The notes under the pieces were generated by a model. It saw nothing but the letters and a program-made list of their open reading frames with translations, searched no databases and was not told the DNA's origin. Positions 55,113 through 61,683 of a DNA stretch of 61,683 nt are shown here, piece after piece; the stretch's first letter is position 1, and every line of letters starts with the position of its first letter. A program made the position numbers and the translations under genes. The DNA lies in the NCBI GenBank assembly GCA_021797515.1, contig JAJZZP010000115.1:1-61683 (forward strand), read 5' to 3'. This DNA is from Bacillota bacterium (GTDB lineage: Bacteria; Bacillota; Sulfobacillia; Sulfobacillales; Sulfobacillaceae).

Positions 55113-56558
55113 ATGGCCAAACGGTTGCAGCATGTGATTGGGGATAGCCGAGTTAACGCACAGGCGACCCGGTGGGATCCGGTATATAACCCCACTACAG
55201 GAGAGATTATCGGTGAAGTGCCGATAGATGATAACAACGCGGTAGATCACGCCGTGGAAGTGGCACGTGGCGCGTTTTCCTCGTGGGCGCAGACCCCTAT
55301 TTTGGAACGGGCACGGGTAATGTTTCGTTATCGGGATTTGCTCGAAGCGCATCACAAGGATTTAGCGGAGGTCGTTACTCGCGAACACGGAAAAGTGCTG
55401 TCGGATGCCTACAACGAAGTCGGACGAGGAATTGAAGTGGTAGAACTGGCGGCTGGGGCACCGAACTTATTAAAGGGTGAGGTATTGCAGGGGGTAGCCC
55501 ACGGAGTGGATACCATGATGTTTCGAGTCCCGTTGGGTGTCGTAGCAGGCATTACCCCCTTTAATTTTCCCGCCATGATTCCATTGTGGATGGTGCCGCC
55601 TGCCATTGTCTCAGGCAACACTTTTGTGTTAAAACCGTCAGAGCGGACCCCCATGACGTCCTTGCGACTGATGGAACTGTTGAAGGAAGCTGGCCTTCCC
55701 GACGGGGTACTGAATATTGTCCATGGTGGGCGCACGGTGGTGGATCGAATTTTGAATCACCCTGCCATCCGAGCCGTCTCTTTTGTTGGTTCCCAACCGG
55801 TAGCGGAACATGTTTACAGGACGGCCGCTGCTGCTGGAAAGCGGGTGCAAGCGCTTGGCGGAGCCAAGAATTTTCATATAGTGATGCCCGACACCGACCT
55901 TGGAAAAACAGTGGAGGCGTTGACTAGTTCGGCTTATGGGTCGGCGGGGGAGCGTTGCCTTGCGGGCTCAGTGGTTATTGGTGTTGGAGGAGTCGCAGAT
56001 GAGTTAGTGGAGGCCATGCGGGATCGCGCACTGCATTTGGTGGTTGGTGATGGGACCGATCCGGCGACGGAAATGGGCCCCCTGATTCGTGATACCCACC
56101 GTGATCGGGTGGCAGGCTACATTGCCAGAGGTTTGGAAGAAGGGGCCAAGTTAGTGGTTGATGGGCGAGCGCATCCCATACCATCCCAAGGATTCTTTTT
56201 GGGGCCGACTTTATTTGACCATGTCACGGATGAGATGAGCATTGCACGCGAGGAGATTTTTGGTCCAGTGCTTAGTATCATGCGTCAGCCTGATTTGGTG
56301 CAAGCAGTGGCAGTTGCTAATCGCTCTGATTTTGGGAATACGGCGACCATCTATACCCGGTCAGGAGCATCGGCCCAATATTTTCGAGATCACATCCAAG
56401 CGGGTATGGTTGGTGTCAATATTGGTGTACCGGCGCCTGTGGCGTGGTTTCCGTTTTCTGGTTGGAAGCACTCATTTTATGGAGATTTGCATGCTACCGG
56501 AACCGATGCATTTCTGTTTTACACCGAGCGTCGGGTGATGACCTCCCGCTGGTGGTAA
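55113..56558 (+). CDS. mmsA: Methylmalonate/malonate-semialdehyde dehydrogenase (CoA-acylating)
   Basis: A 481-residue MmsA/IolA-type dehydrogenase that converts malonate semialdehyde to acetyl-CoA, or methylmalonate semialdehyde to propionyl-CoA, with loss of CO2. The catalytic Cys is C282 (GERCLAGS). The usual ALDH Glu is replaced (ALGGAKNFHIVMPD), as in the CoA-acylating group, and FPFSGWKHSFYGDLHATG is the family C-terminal signature. AGGAGG precedes the ATG. It closes the pathway to central metabolism. Confidence 0.95.
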   Translation: MAKRLQHVIGDSRVNAQATRWDPVYNPTTGEIIGEVPIDDNNAVDHAVEVARGAFSSWAQTPILERARVMFRYRDLLEAHHKDLAEVVTREHGKVLSDAYNEVGRGIEVVELAAGAPNLLKGEVLQGVAHGVDTMMFRVPLGVVAGITPFNFPAMIPLWMVPPAIVSGNTFVLKPSERTPMTSLRLMELLKEAGLPDGVLNIVHGGRTVVDRILNHPAIRAVSFVGSQPVAEHVYRTAAAAGKRVQALGGAKNFHIVMPDTDLGKTVEALTSSAYGSAGERCLAGSVVIGVGGVADELVEAMRDRALHLVVGDGTDPATEMGPLIRDTHRDRVAGYIARGLEEGAKLVVDGRAHPIPSQGFFLGPTLFDHVTDEMSIAREEIFGPVLSIMRQPDLVQAVAVANRSDFGNTATIYTRSGASAQYFRDHIQAGMVGVNIGVPAPVAWFPFSGWKHSFYGDLHATGTDAFLFYTERRVMTSRWW

Positions 56559-56733
56559 CTTGTAAGACCAAAATATTGCTAAACTTTTTCTTTTTGGGGG
56601 GAGGTGACAAACAGGAGTTCTGAGCGTCATGATGTCGGTAGCGAATACCAAAAATTACACTTTGAGGGTTTTTTATTGTGGCATGACACGAATCTTGATG
56701 CAATCACCTCCGAGTTTCTAGGAGGAGTGTGGT

Positions 56734-57620
56734 AATGGAGATATGGACGACGTTGTTGGTGAGCCTATTTTCGTCTGCGGTGACCGCTTCCGGTTTTGCG
56801 CCATGAGCGCACGATTTCAGTGCGTGGATCCGGTATCCGGGTCGGCATCCGTGGACGCATTGGTGGCGGATGTTACGCTGGGCATAGCGTGGGGGCTGAA
56901 TGTCGTCCTGTTGGTGGTGATTTGGATTCCGCCCTGGGGTGGGCGTTCCATTGCCTTACCGAAATCTCCGGATTCATCGCAAAGGAGGCTCCACGCCAGT
57001 GGAATTGGTGGTCGTCATGATTCAGGAGGTGGCGACATGGTTGCTGCAACGGAGGTGGACCAGGGTCGTAGATAGCGGGTACACAGCATTGGCCCGGTAT
57101 CCTTTGTCTGAAGGACACATCATCGAGCAAGGGATGTGGAAAAACACGGTCGTCTACGATCTGGCCCCGACGCGACGGCGTCCAGTGTCCGCGGAGACCG
57201 CCGGGCTCGCTATGGACCCTTTCCCTCGGGCAAGGCAAGACGGTCAAAAGCATGCTGGAGGACCTATAGCGTAGGGAATATACGGCCTCACTGGTACCAA
57301 ACACACTCTCATCTTGTAGTGAACTCAGGCCAAGGCTATTAGCCGAGCTATGGACAAAATAAGGTAGTCATAACAGTGTGGAAACCGTCTTCCCCCATTG
57401 TTGGAGATTGTTGCGGGCTTGCCCGCGGCGGTGTGGCAGACCGTTACCGTGGTGATCGGAGGGCCGTTGCAGGAGCGACTCTCCCGACCATTGGGCATCC
57501 CCATCAGGTGGTGTGCCGTATTCTCTTGGTCTTCGTGAGGGCCTCCCCGACCCGGCAACGTTGACCGGGCTCTTTACCACAGACCTGACCCGCACGGATT
57601 CGGCAGTCGTCCTGACTACA
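56734..57620 (+). pseudogene. Decayed DDE-type transposase fragments
   Basis: Plus-strand fragments of a DDE transposase remain in several frames. VVLLVVIWIPPWGGRSIALP (about 56895-56960) continues in another frame as RIHRKGGSTPVELVVVMIQEV and VVDSGYTALARYPL (about 56970-57100), where VVDSGY would hold one catalytic Asp, then KNTVVYDLAPT. A last scrap, TGLFTTDLTRTDSAVVL (about 57558-57612), resembles the region before the catalytic Glu, which is missing. The layout is like IS701/DDE_5-type elements. Frameshifts and gaps make it non-functional. The first codons (56734, EIWTTLLVSLFSSAVTASGFAP) end in a stop. Confidence 0.6.
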
Positions 57621-57635
57621 GTCCTTTGCACCGAT

Positions 57636-57668
57636 TTCCATAAAGGCCCCGATGGGGCCTTTATGGAA
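57636..57668. repeat. Perfect 15-bp-stem hairpin
   Basis: TTCCATAAAGGCCCC (57636-57650) and GGGGCCTTTATGGAA (57654-57668) are exact reverse complements around GAT. It is the strongest hairpin in the window. There is no clean U-run on either side, so it is not a standard terminator, though it could still stop transcription in both directions or mark an element end. Confidence 0.8.
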
Positions 57669-57779
57669 GAAATTCTGGGGAATCTTCAGCGCATCTTAGT
57701 TCACGCCAGTTAGAGCCGGGTCGAATATTGCCTAAACCGCTAAACTTGAGAAATATTTTTTGCCGAATATGTAAATAGG

Positions 57780-57843
57780 GGGTGTTGGCCAGAACAATAG
57801 TCCGACTTGCTTAGGAGACGGCCTCAAATAGGGGCCAACACCC
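57780..57843. repeat. 11-bp inverted repeat bounding a 64-bp segment
   Basis: GGGTGTTGGCC (57780-57790) and GGCCAACACCC (57833-57843) are exact reverse complements with 42 nt between them. It lies in a gene-free stretch (57720-58226) between the transposase scraps and the DUF2249 operon. It may be a tiny non-autonomous element or a long hairpin in the operon's upstream region. Confidence 0.6.
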
Positions 57844-58121
57844 GAGAGATCCCTGGTTTTTGGCAATTACGACGGGCTCATTGGTTGTTGGGCCAGAGTT
57901 TTTTGCGCCGAATTGATGCCTCGATCGAGGCAATCCGCCACACCAAGTCTTAGAACTCCCGTTCTGACCCGCCGGGGGGCGGATCAACGACAGAAACCCC
58001 GGTGATTCCCGAGCTGCGCATGTTTCGGAACAACACACCCGGTTCAGGCAAGTTGATAAGTTGAGACGATCCAGGAAACCGAGGTGAATAGACGTCTTCG
58101 GTTAAGTGACGCCCATCGATC

Positions 58122-58164
58122 GGTGATCCATGTCACAATGATTTTCCTGCTGGAGGTCTAGACT
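58122..58164 (+). promoter_or_regulatory. Candidate CRP/FNR-family class II promoter of the DUF2249 operon
   Basis: GGTGATCCATGTCACA (58122-58137) matches the TGTGA-N6-TCACA consensus of CRP/FNR-type regulators with one mismatch. TAGACT at 58159-58164 fits a -10 box; the implied start near 58171 puts the centre of the site at -41.5, exactly the class II activator position. There is no good -35 box, as expected for an activator-dependent promoter. The gene starts at 58227. Confidence 0.55.
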
Positions 58165-58226
58165 CAAAGCCACAGGGTTTTGGGATAGGCTAACTTTATG
58201 GTACAGCATGCTGCGGGAGGTCATTT

Positions 58227-58730
58227 ATGGAAGAAGCGGTCGTCGTTGAAGTTAAAAGTATCTTGAAACAAGGGATTTCCCTGTTTACCCACGTGATGGA
58301 CACCGTGAACCAGTTGAAGTCAGGGCAAAGCCTCATTGTGAAGTCCACCTTCAACCCGCGGCCGTTGATGTCGCAGATGCGCCGTCGGGGTTATTCCGTG
58401 AGCCAGGAAAAAGTGGGCAAGATGATAATTACCACGTTCAGTCCTGCGGCGGAAAGCGCGGGACCGCAATTCCGCGAGACTGCCTTGGCTGCAGATACGC
58501 ACATCGAGGGCCCAGAAGAGTTTCTTGACAATCGCGGTCTGGTGCCGCCAGAACCGATGCAGCGCACCTTGGCCACGCTGCACCATCTGCCAGTGGGCAC
58601 TGTGCTGGTGATTCACAATGATCGGGTTCCGGTTTTTCTCCTGGGACAACTGGATGACGATGAATTTCCCTACGAAACTCTCGCTCAGCCAGATGAATCG
58701 GCGATTGTCAGAATTTTAAAGACCCATTAA
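58227..58730 (+). CDS. DUF2249 protein, probably two DUF2249 units
   Basis: A 167-residue soluble protein. The C-terminal half (about residues 98-166) is a clear DUF2249 domain: LDNRGLVPPEPMQRTLATLHHLPVGTVLVIHNDRVPVFLL and FPYETL. The N-terminal half (residues 5-75, with LKSGQSLIVKSTFNPRPLMSQMRRRGY) looks like a diverged second copy. DUF2249 proteins belong to the TusA-like fold and are often found with nitric-oxide and denitrification genes; biochemical function is unknown. GGGAGG precedes the ATG. It is followed 16 nt later by a pair of membrane proteins. Confidence 0.8.
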   Translation: MEEAVVVEVKSILKQGISLFTHVMDTVNQLKSGQSLIVKSTFNPRPLMSQMRRRGYSVSQEKVGKMIITTFSPAAESAGPQFRETALAADTHIEGPEEFLDNRGLVPPEPMQRTLATLHHLPVGTVLVIHNDRVPVFLLGQLDDDEFPYETLAQPDESAIVRILKTH

Positions 58731-58746
58731 GTGTGTGGGGTGACAA

Positions 58747-60021
58747 GTGATGGAGTATTCGACTCAGGATGCGGAGAGATACAAACCCAGCATCAATATT
58801 GAACAGGCCCCGCGCATGGCGGCGCCACTACTCTACCTCGGAACGGCTTATGGATTTTTGATTGCATCCGCCGTCCTTTTCATTGTCTATGCCAAGTGGG
58901 TTGCCCATGGGGCTTACGGCTACCCGCATGTCATTATGATGGTCCACTTTTTTACGCTGGGGTTTCTGTCCATGACGGCCATGGGCATTCTGAATCAATG
59001 GGTCCCGGTGGTTTTTGACGTGCCGCCGCTTGGCGTGCGCCGCGTATTCATCAATTTTGTCTTGTATTTCATGGGAATTTCCGGATTTGCATGGGGATTT
59101 GCCCAACAGTGGTGGGCCTTGTTGGCCGTCAGTGGGACGGTTTTGGCTCTCGCTATTCTCATTTGGAGCGCGGGTATCATGGAGCAACTGGGTCAGTCGT
59201 TCAAGCCGCGCGATTCGGTGTATCGGGGGATTCAAGGTGCCGTGGCAGGGTTCAACGTGGTCTGGGTCCTTGGGGTGTTCATGGCCCTATCGTTTTTCGG
59301 GTGGTGGCCGGAATACCAGGTGCTGCGGGTTCACATCTCAACTGCCCTTGTTGCATGGATGGGATTTTTGGTGCTGACGGTGCAGCAAAAACTGATTCCC
59401 ATGTTTTCTATGTCCAAAGCAGAGGGTGTCAATCTTGGCATTTCCTTCTATTTGGCGGCGGGCGGCGTACTGTTGGGCTGGGTTTCCCTGTTCACGTCGG
59501 GGATTCTGCTGCGAATGGGAGCCGTGTTCTGGGTGGCGGCTGTCGCAGTGACTGTGATGCAGTCGATTCATGTGGTGCGGCAGGGTAAATCCAAGGTACT
59601 TGATCGGGTCTTCGTTGGCGTGGCTTCGGCATGGTTTTTGCTGTTGGCGGCCGCGGTGCTGGCATTTTGGCTGAGCCCTTTAGCGATTGTGCTGGCGTTT
59701 TGGGGCATGCTGACGCTCATTTTCAGCTATCAGGCACGCATTTTTCCTTTCATTGTGGCGGTGGCCGTGGCTAAACGGCTTCCCGGACCCGTTTTCAAAG
59801 CGTTCTTTATGGCCCAGGCTATGCATTCCAAAAACCAGCCGGTTGTTGCAGGGATGTTGGGACTGGTGGGAGCGGCGCTCGCGGTCATCGGCCGGGTAGC
59901 GGCGGTGCCAGCTGTCGAGGCGGCCAGCGGGGCCGTCGCGTTGTTGTTGGTCGCATCGCAATTTGCTGGGTTGGCAGCCGCAATGGTCCGAGGACGGAAG
60001 CAAGGACCGGTCCGACCGTGA
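58747..60021 (+). CDS. 12-helix membrane protein, haem-copper oxidase subunit I/NnrS-like
   Basis: A 424-residue protein with about 12 hydrophobic helices. A His in helix 2 (VHFFTLGFLSMTAMGILNQWVPV) and one in helix 6 (VHISTALVAWMGFLVLTVQQKLIPMF) are shared with the next gene product, suggesting haem or metal binding. The overall pattern resembles the NnrS and single-subunit oxidase-like families found near nitric-oxide genes, but it lacks the full set of oxidase ligands (no HxxVE-type CuB motif seen). GTGACAAGTG precedes ATG at 58750; the first codon could be ATG or the preceding GTG-like start. Membrane, respiratory or NO-related role inferred. Confidence 0.75.
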   Translation: MMEYSTQDAERYKPSINIEQAPRMAAPLLYLGTAYGFLIASAVLFIVYAKWVAHGAYGYPHVIMMVHFFTLGFLSMTAMGILNQWVPVVFDVPPLGVRRVFINFVLYFMGISGFAWGFAQQWWALLAVSGTVLALAILIWSAGIMEQLGQSFKPRDSVYRGIQGAVAGFNVVWVLGVFMALSFFGWWPEYQVLRVHISTALVAWMGFLVLTVQQKLIPMFSMSKAEGVNLGISFYLAAGGVLLGWVSLFTSGILLRMGAVFWVAAVAVTVMQSIHVVRQGKSKVLDRVFVGVASAWFLLLAAAVLAFWLSPLAIVLAFWGMLTLIFSYQARIFPFIVAVAVAKRLPGPVFKAFFMAQAMHSKNQPVVAGMLGLVGAALAVIGRVAAVPAVEAASGAVALLLVASQFAGLAAAMVRGRKQGPVRP

Positions 60022-61298
60022 AGCGGAATGCGACGAAGAGTCTCAAGATTGGACGGGCTTATACCCAGCGGACATCCCGTCTGGTTGTGCCCGTGCTGTT
60101 TTGGACCACCGGCGCAGTGGGCATTATGATCGGCTTCTGGCGCCTGTGGGCAGTGCGCGGCCTGGTTCTCCGAGGCTCGGTCGGACAGGGGCGAGTTATT
60201 GCGTCGGTGCATCTTTTCACCCTGGCGGGGTTTACCATGCTGATGATGGGTGCGTTGTATCAGCTGACACCGGTGCTGCTGAATTGTGAACCGGTGGAGG
60301 TTCGGTATTCCACCAGTCAATGGGCGATTTATACGCTCGGGATTCTTTTCTTTGTGATGGGGTTGAATTGCGGCTGGATGTCGGGGTTGGCGATGGGCGG
60401 CAGTGGCATTGTGGTCGGGATCGCCTATTTTCTCGTCAACCTGACGGGCCGTATCAGGCTTCGGACCACGTGGAACATTACCGCGTGGTTTTTTTCCGCT
60501 GCCTTGACATACCTGGGCCTGACTCTGGTGATGGGGGGGCTCTTGGTGCTGCGCTACAGTACCGGCAGTCCCTCGTTTTCACATGAGGTGCCTGTGCATT
60601 TGACCGTGGCGTTGGGGGGGTGGTTTGGCCTTTTGGTTGCCGGTGCAAGTTATCGGCTTTGGGCCATGTTTGGCCGTCGGCATCACGAGCCGCGGTACTG
60701 GCTTTGGACGTGGAGTTTCGCGAACGTGGCAGTTTTCTTCATAGTCATTGGCTATACTACGGTTCTGTGGCTCACGGACGTCGGATGGATTTTTCAGGCT
60801 GCGGCGTTTGTTTCGTACTGCGGGGATATTGCGGTCGCCGGGTTGTTCGACAGCCGAACAATGAAAGACCCAGCCCTCCGTACTCTCATGCTCAGCATGG
60901 CATTCTTGGCCGTATGGGAGGTGCTGGGCAGCATCGCCATGCTCGGGCATCAAGGAGGCTTATGGATTCCCGCACTCATGGCTTACGGACTGGGATGGGT
61001 GGGGATGAGCTTTCTGGGATTCGTACAAAAAATACTCCCTTTCATGGTGTGGTTGCACCGGTATGCGCACGTTCACGGCCGAGGGAAGATGCCCCGGTTG
61101 GAGGATATTTGGCGACCGTCATGGGCTTACGGCCCACTGTTCGGTGCGGCGTCGGGGCTGACAGCCCTGTTGTTGGCTTTTTGGCTGAAATCGAGTGCCC
61201 TGTTTAGTCTCGGCATCGTTCTTCAAATACTGGCATGGCTGCTGCTGCTCGTTATGGGAGTCAGGGCAGTGCGGGGCCCGCACCGCATGCCTGAATGA
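60018..61298 (+). CDS. 12-helix membrane protein, paralogue of the upstream gene
   Basis: A 426-residue protein with about 12 helices, related to its neighbour. VHLFTLAGFTMLMMGALYQLTPVL (helix 2) and VHLTVALGGWFGLLVAGASYRLWAMF (helix 6) align with the same two segments of the upstream protein, keeping both His residues. A further SFLGFVQKILPFMVWLHRY near residue 335 has a conserved Pro-Phe pair also seen in the partner (ARIFPFIVAVAV). The start is GTG, overlapping the upstream stop by 4 bp, so the two probably form a heterodimer. Function unknown; respiratory or nitric-oxide handling is a guess from context. Confidence 0.75.
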   Translation: MKRNATKSLKIGRAYTQRTSRLVVPVLFWTTGAVGIMIGFWRLWAVRGLVLRGSVGQGRVIASVHLFTLAGFTMLMMGALYQLTPVLLNCEPVEVRYSTSQWAIYTLGILFFVMGLNCGWMSGLAMGGSGIVVGIAYFLVNLTGRIRLRTTWNITAWFFSAALTYLGLTLVMGGLLVLRYSTGSPSFSHEVPVHLTVALGGWFGLLVAGASYRLWAMFGRRHHEPRYWLWTWSFANVAVFFIVIGYTTVLWLTDVGWIFQAAAFVSYCGDIAVAGLFDSRTMKDPALRTLMLSMAFLAVWEVLGSIAMLGHQGGLWIPALMAYGLGWVGMSFLGFVQKILPFMVWLHRYAHVHGRGKMPRLEDIWRPSWAYGPLFGAASGLTALLLAFWLKSSALFSLGIVLQILAWLLLLVMGVRAVRGPHRMPE

Positions 61299-61505
61299 TG
61301 AACGCACCATGAAGAATCTCAACGCGACGCAGAACTGAGGATGTTGGCGTTCCCGGCGGGACCGATTTCCCCTCTTTGTGACGAGCATCACCGTGCTTCG
61401 CCTATTGCAAAGATATAGTCAGCGAGTCAGCAGGGTTGTAACTGCTTCTCTAATTGCTCGTAAAGCATCATACTTAATGGTATACTATCTGCGGATGAGC
61501 AGAGT

Positions 61506-61683
61506 ATGGATGATCAATTTGTGAGTATCGGAAAAGCGGCCAAGATGATCGGGATAAGCATTGAGGGCTTGCGCAAGTGGGAATCCGCAGGGATTTTGAT
61601 CCCGGTGCGCACCTTGACCAATCAGCGACGTTACCGCGTGGCGGACTGACACGCCCTCATGCACGAGGATGCGCCCAATGCTG
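61506..61683 (+). pseudogene. IS607-type serine recombinase, N-terminus with premature stop, cut by the window
   Basis: From the ATG at 61506 the frame encodes a MerR-like DNA-binding helix-turn-helix: FVSIGKAAKMIGISIEGLRK, then WESAGILIPVRTLTNQRRYR. This is the N-terminal domain of IS607-family TnpA, which normally continues into a serine recombinase. A TGA at 61647-61649 interrupts the frame after RVAD; the same frame then continues HALMHEDAPNA to the window end, as if a Leu or Arg codon had mutated to stop. A functional MerR-type regulator is less likely given the QRRY ending. Confidence 0.65.

Noticed and set aside
57811..58038. 75-codon minus-strand open frame upstream of the DUF2249 gene
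   Set aside because: No recognisable domain or ribosome site; overlaps the 57780-57843 inverted repeat.
58747..61298. True haem-copper cytochrome oxidase subunit I genes
   Set aside because: The CuB and haem a3 ligand motifs (HPEVY-type, paired HH) are absent and the neighbours are not oxidase subunits.
1..61683. CRISPR array, tRNA or rRNA genes
   Set aside because: No regularly spaced repeats and no tRNA- or rRNA-like segments were seen on reading the window.

Overview
The window looks like chromosome of a spore-forming Firmicute, most likely Sulfobacillus or a close relative. I base this on the Gram-positive order of the core genes (lepA-hemW-hrcA-grpE-dnaJ-prmA-rsmE, rpsU-yqeY, yqfC-yqfD-phoH-yqfF-ybeY-dgkA, cdd-era-recO-glyQS, yqfL-ppdK-dnaG-rpoD), on the sporulation-type genes yqfC/yqfD, on frequent GTG and TTG starts, and on a moderate G+C content. 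The genus is an inference; no rRNA gene is present to settle it.

Layout. Positions 1-4067 are an accessory flank: an acyl-CoA synthetase, a decayed IS4-type transposase gene, and about 1 kb without a recognisable gene. Positions 4068-13150 carry translation and heat-shock genes: lepA and hemW; then a perfect CIRCE operator ahead of hrcA-grpE-dnaJ (no dnaK between grpE and dnaJ), prmA and rsmE; a 49-residue zinc-ribbon protein; and rpsU-yqeY behind a consensus sigma-A promoter. A lipoprotein follows, then a three-gene minus-strand group (14134-16239: MqnE-like radical SAM protein, an unknown protein, a tandem rhodanese-like protein lacking active-site cysteines) that interrupts the otherwise conserved order. 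Positions 16391-34723 are almost unbroken plus-strand core genes ending in dnaG and rpoD with a terminator.

Positions 34930-43516 are a mixed accessory zone: asnB, small DUF2508-like and hemerythrin-like proteins, an aquaglyceroporin-like channel, a repeat-rich intergenic stretch, a DUF2892 membrane protein, a GntR regulator with a YjeH-like amino-acid exporter, and three GNAT acetyltransferases.

Positions 44104-56558 hold a complete reductive pyrimidine catabolic cluster: NCS1 transporter, beta-ureidopropionase, an aldehyde dehydrogenase, the two-subunit PreT/PreA dihydropyrimidine dehydrogenase, dihydropyrimidinase, a PucR-family regulator, a class III beta-alanine-type aminotransferase and a CoA-acylating (methyl)malonate-semialdehyde dehydrogenase. 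Together these could take up uracil or thymine and convert it to acetyl-CoA or propionyl-CoA, releasing ammonia and CO2.

The right end (56559-61683) begins with a decayed DDE transposase and strong inverted repeats. It continues with an operon of a DUF2249 protein and two related 12-helix membrane proteins behind what looks like a class II CRP/FNR-activated promoter, and ends with the start of an IS607-type recombinase gene interrupted by a stop codon. No tRNA, rRNA or CRISPR array was seen. The least understood parts are the DUF2249/membrane-protein operon and the radical SAM/rhodanese cluster.
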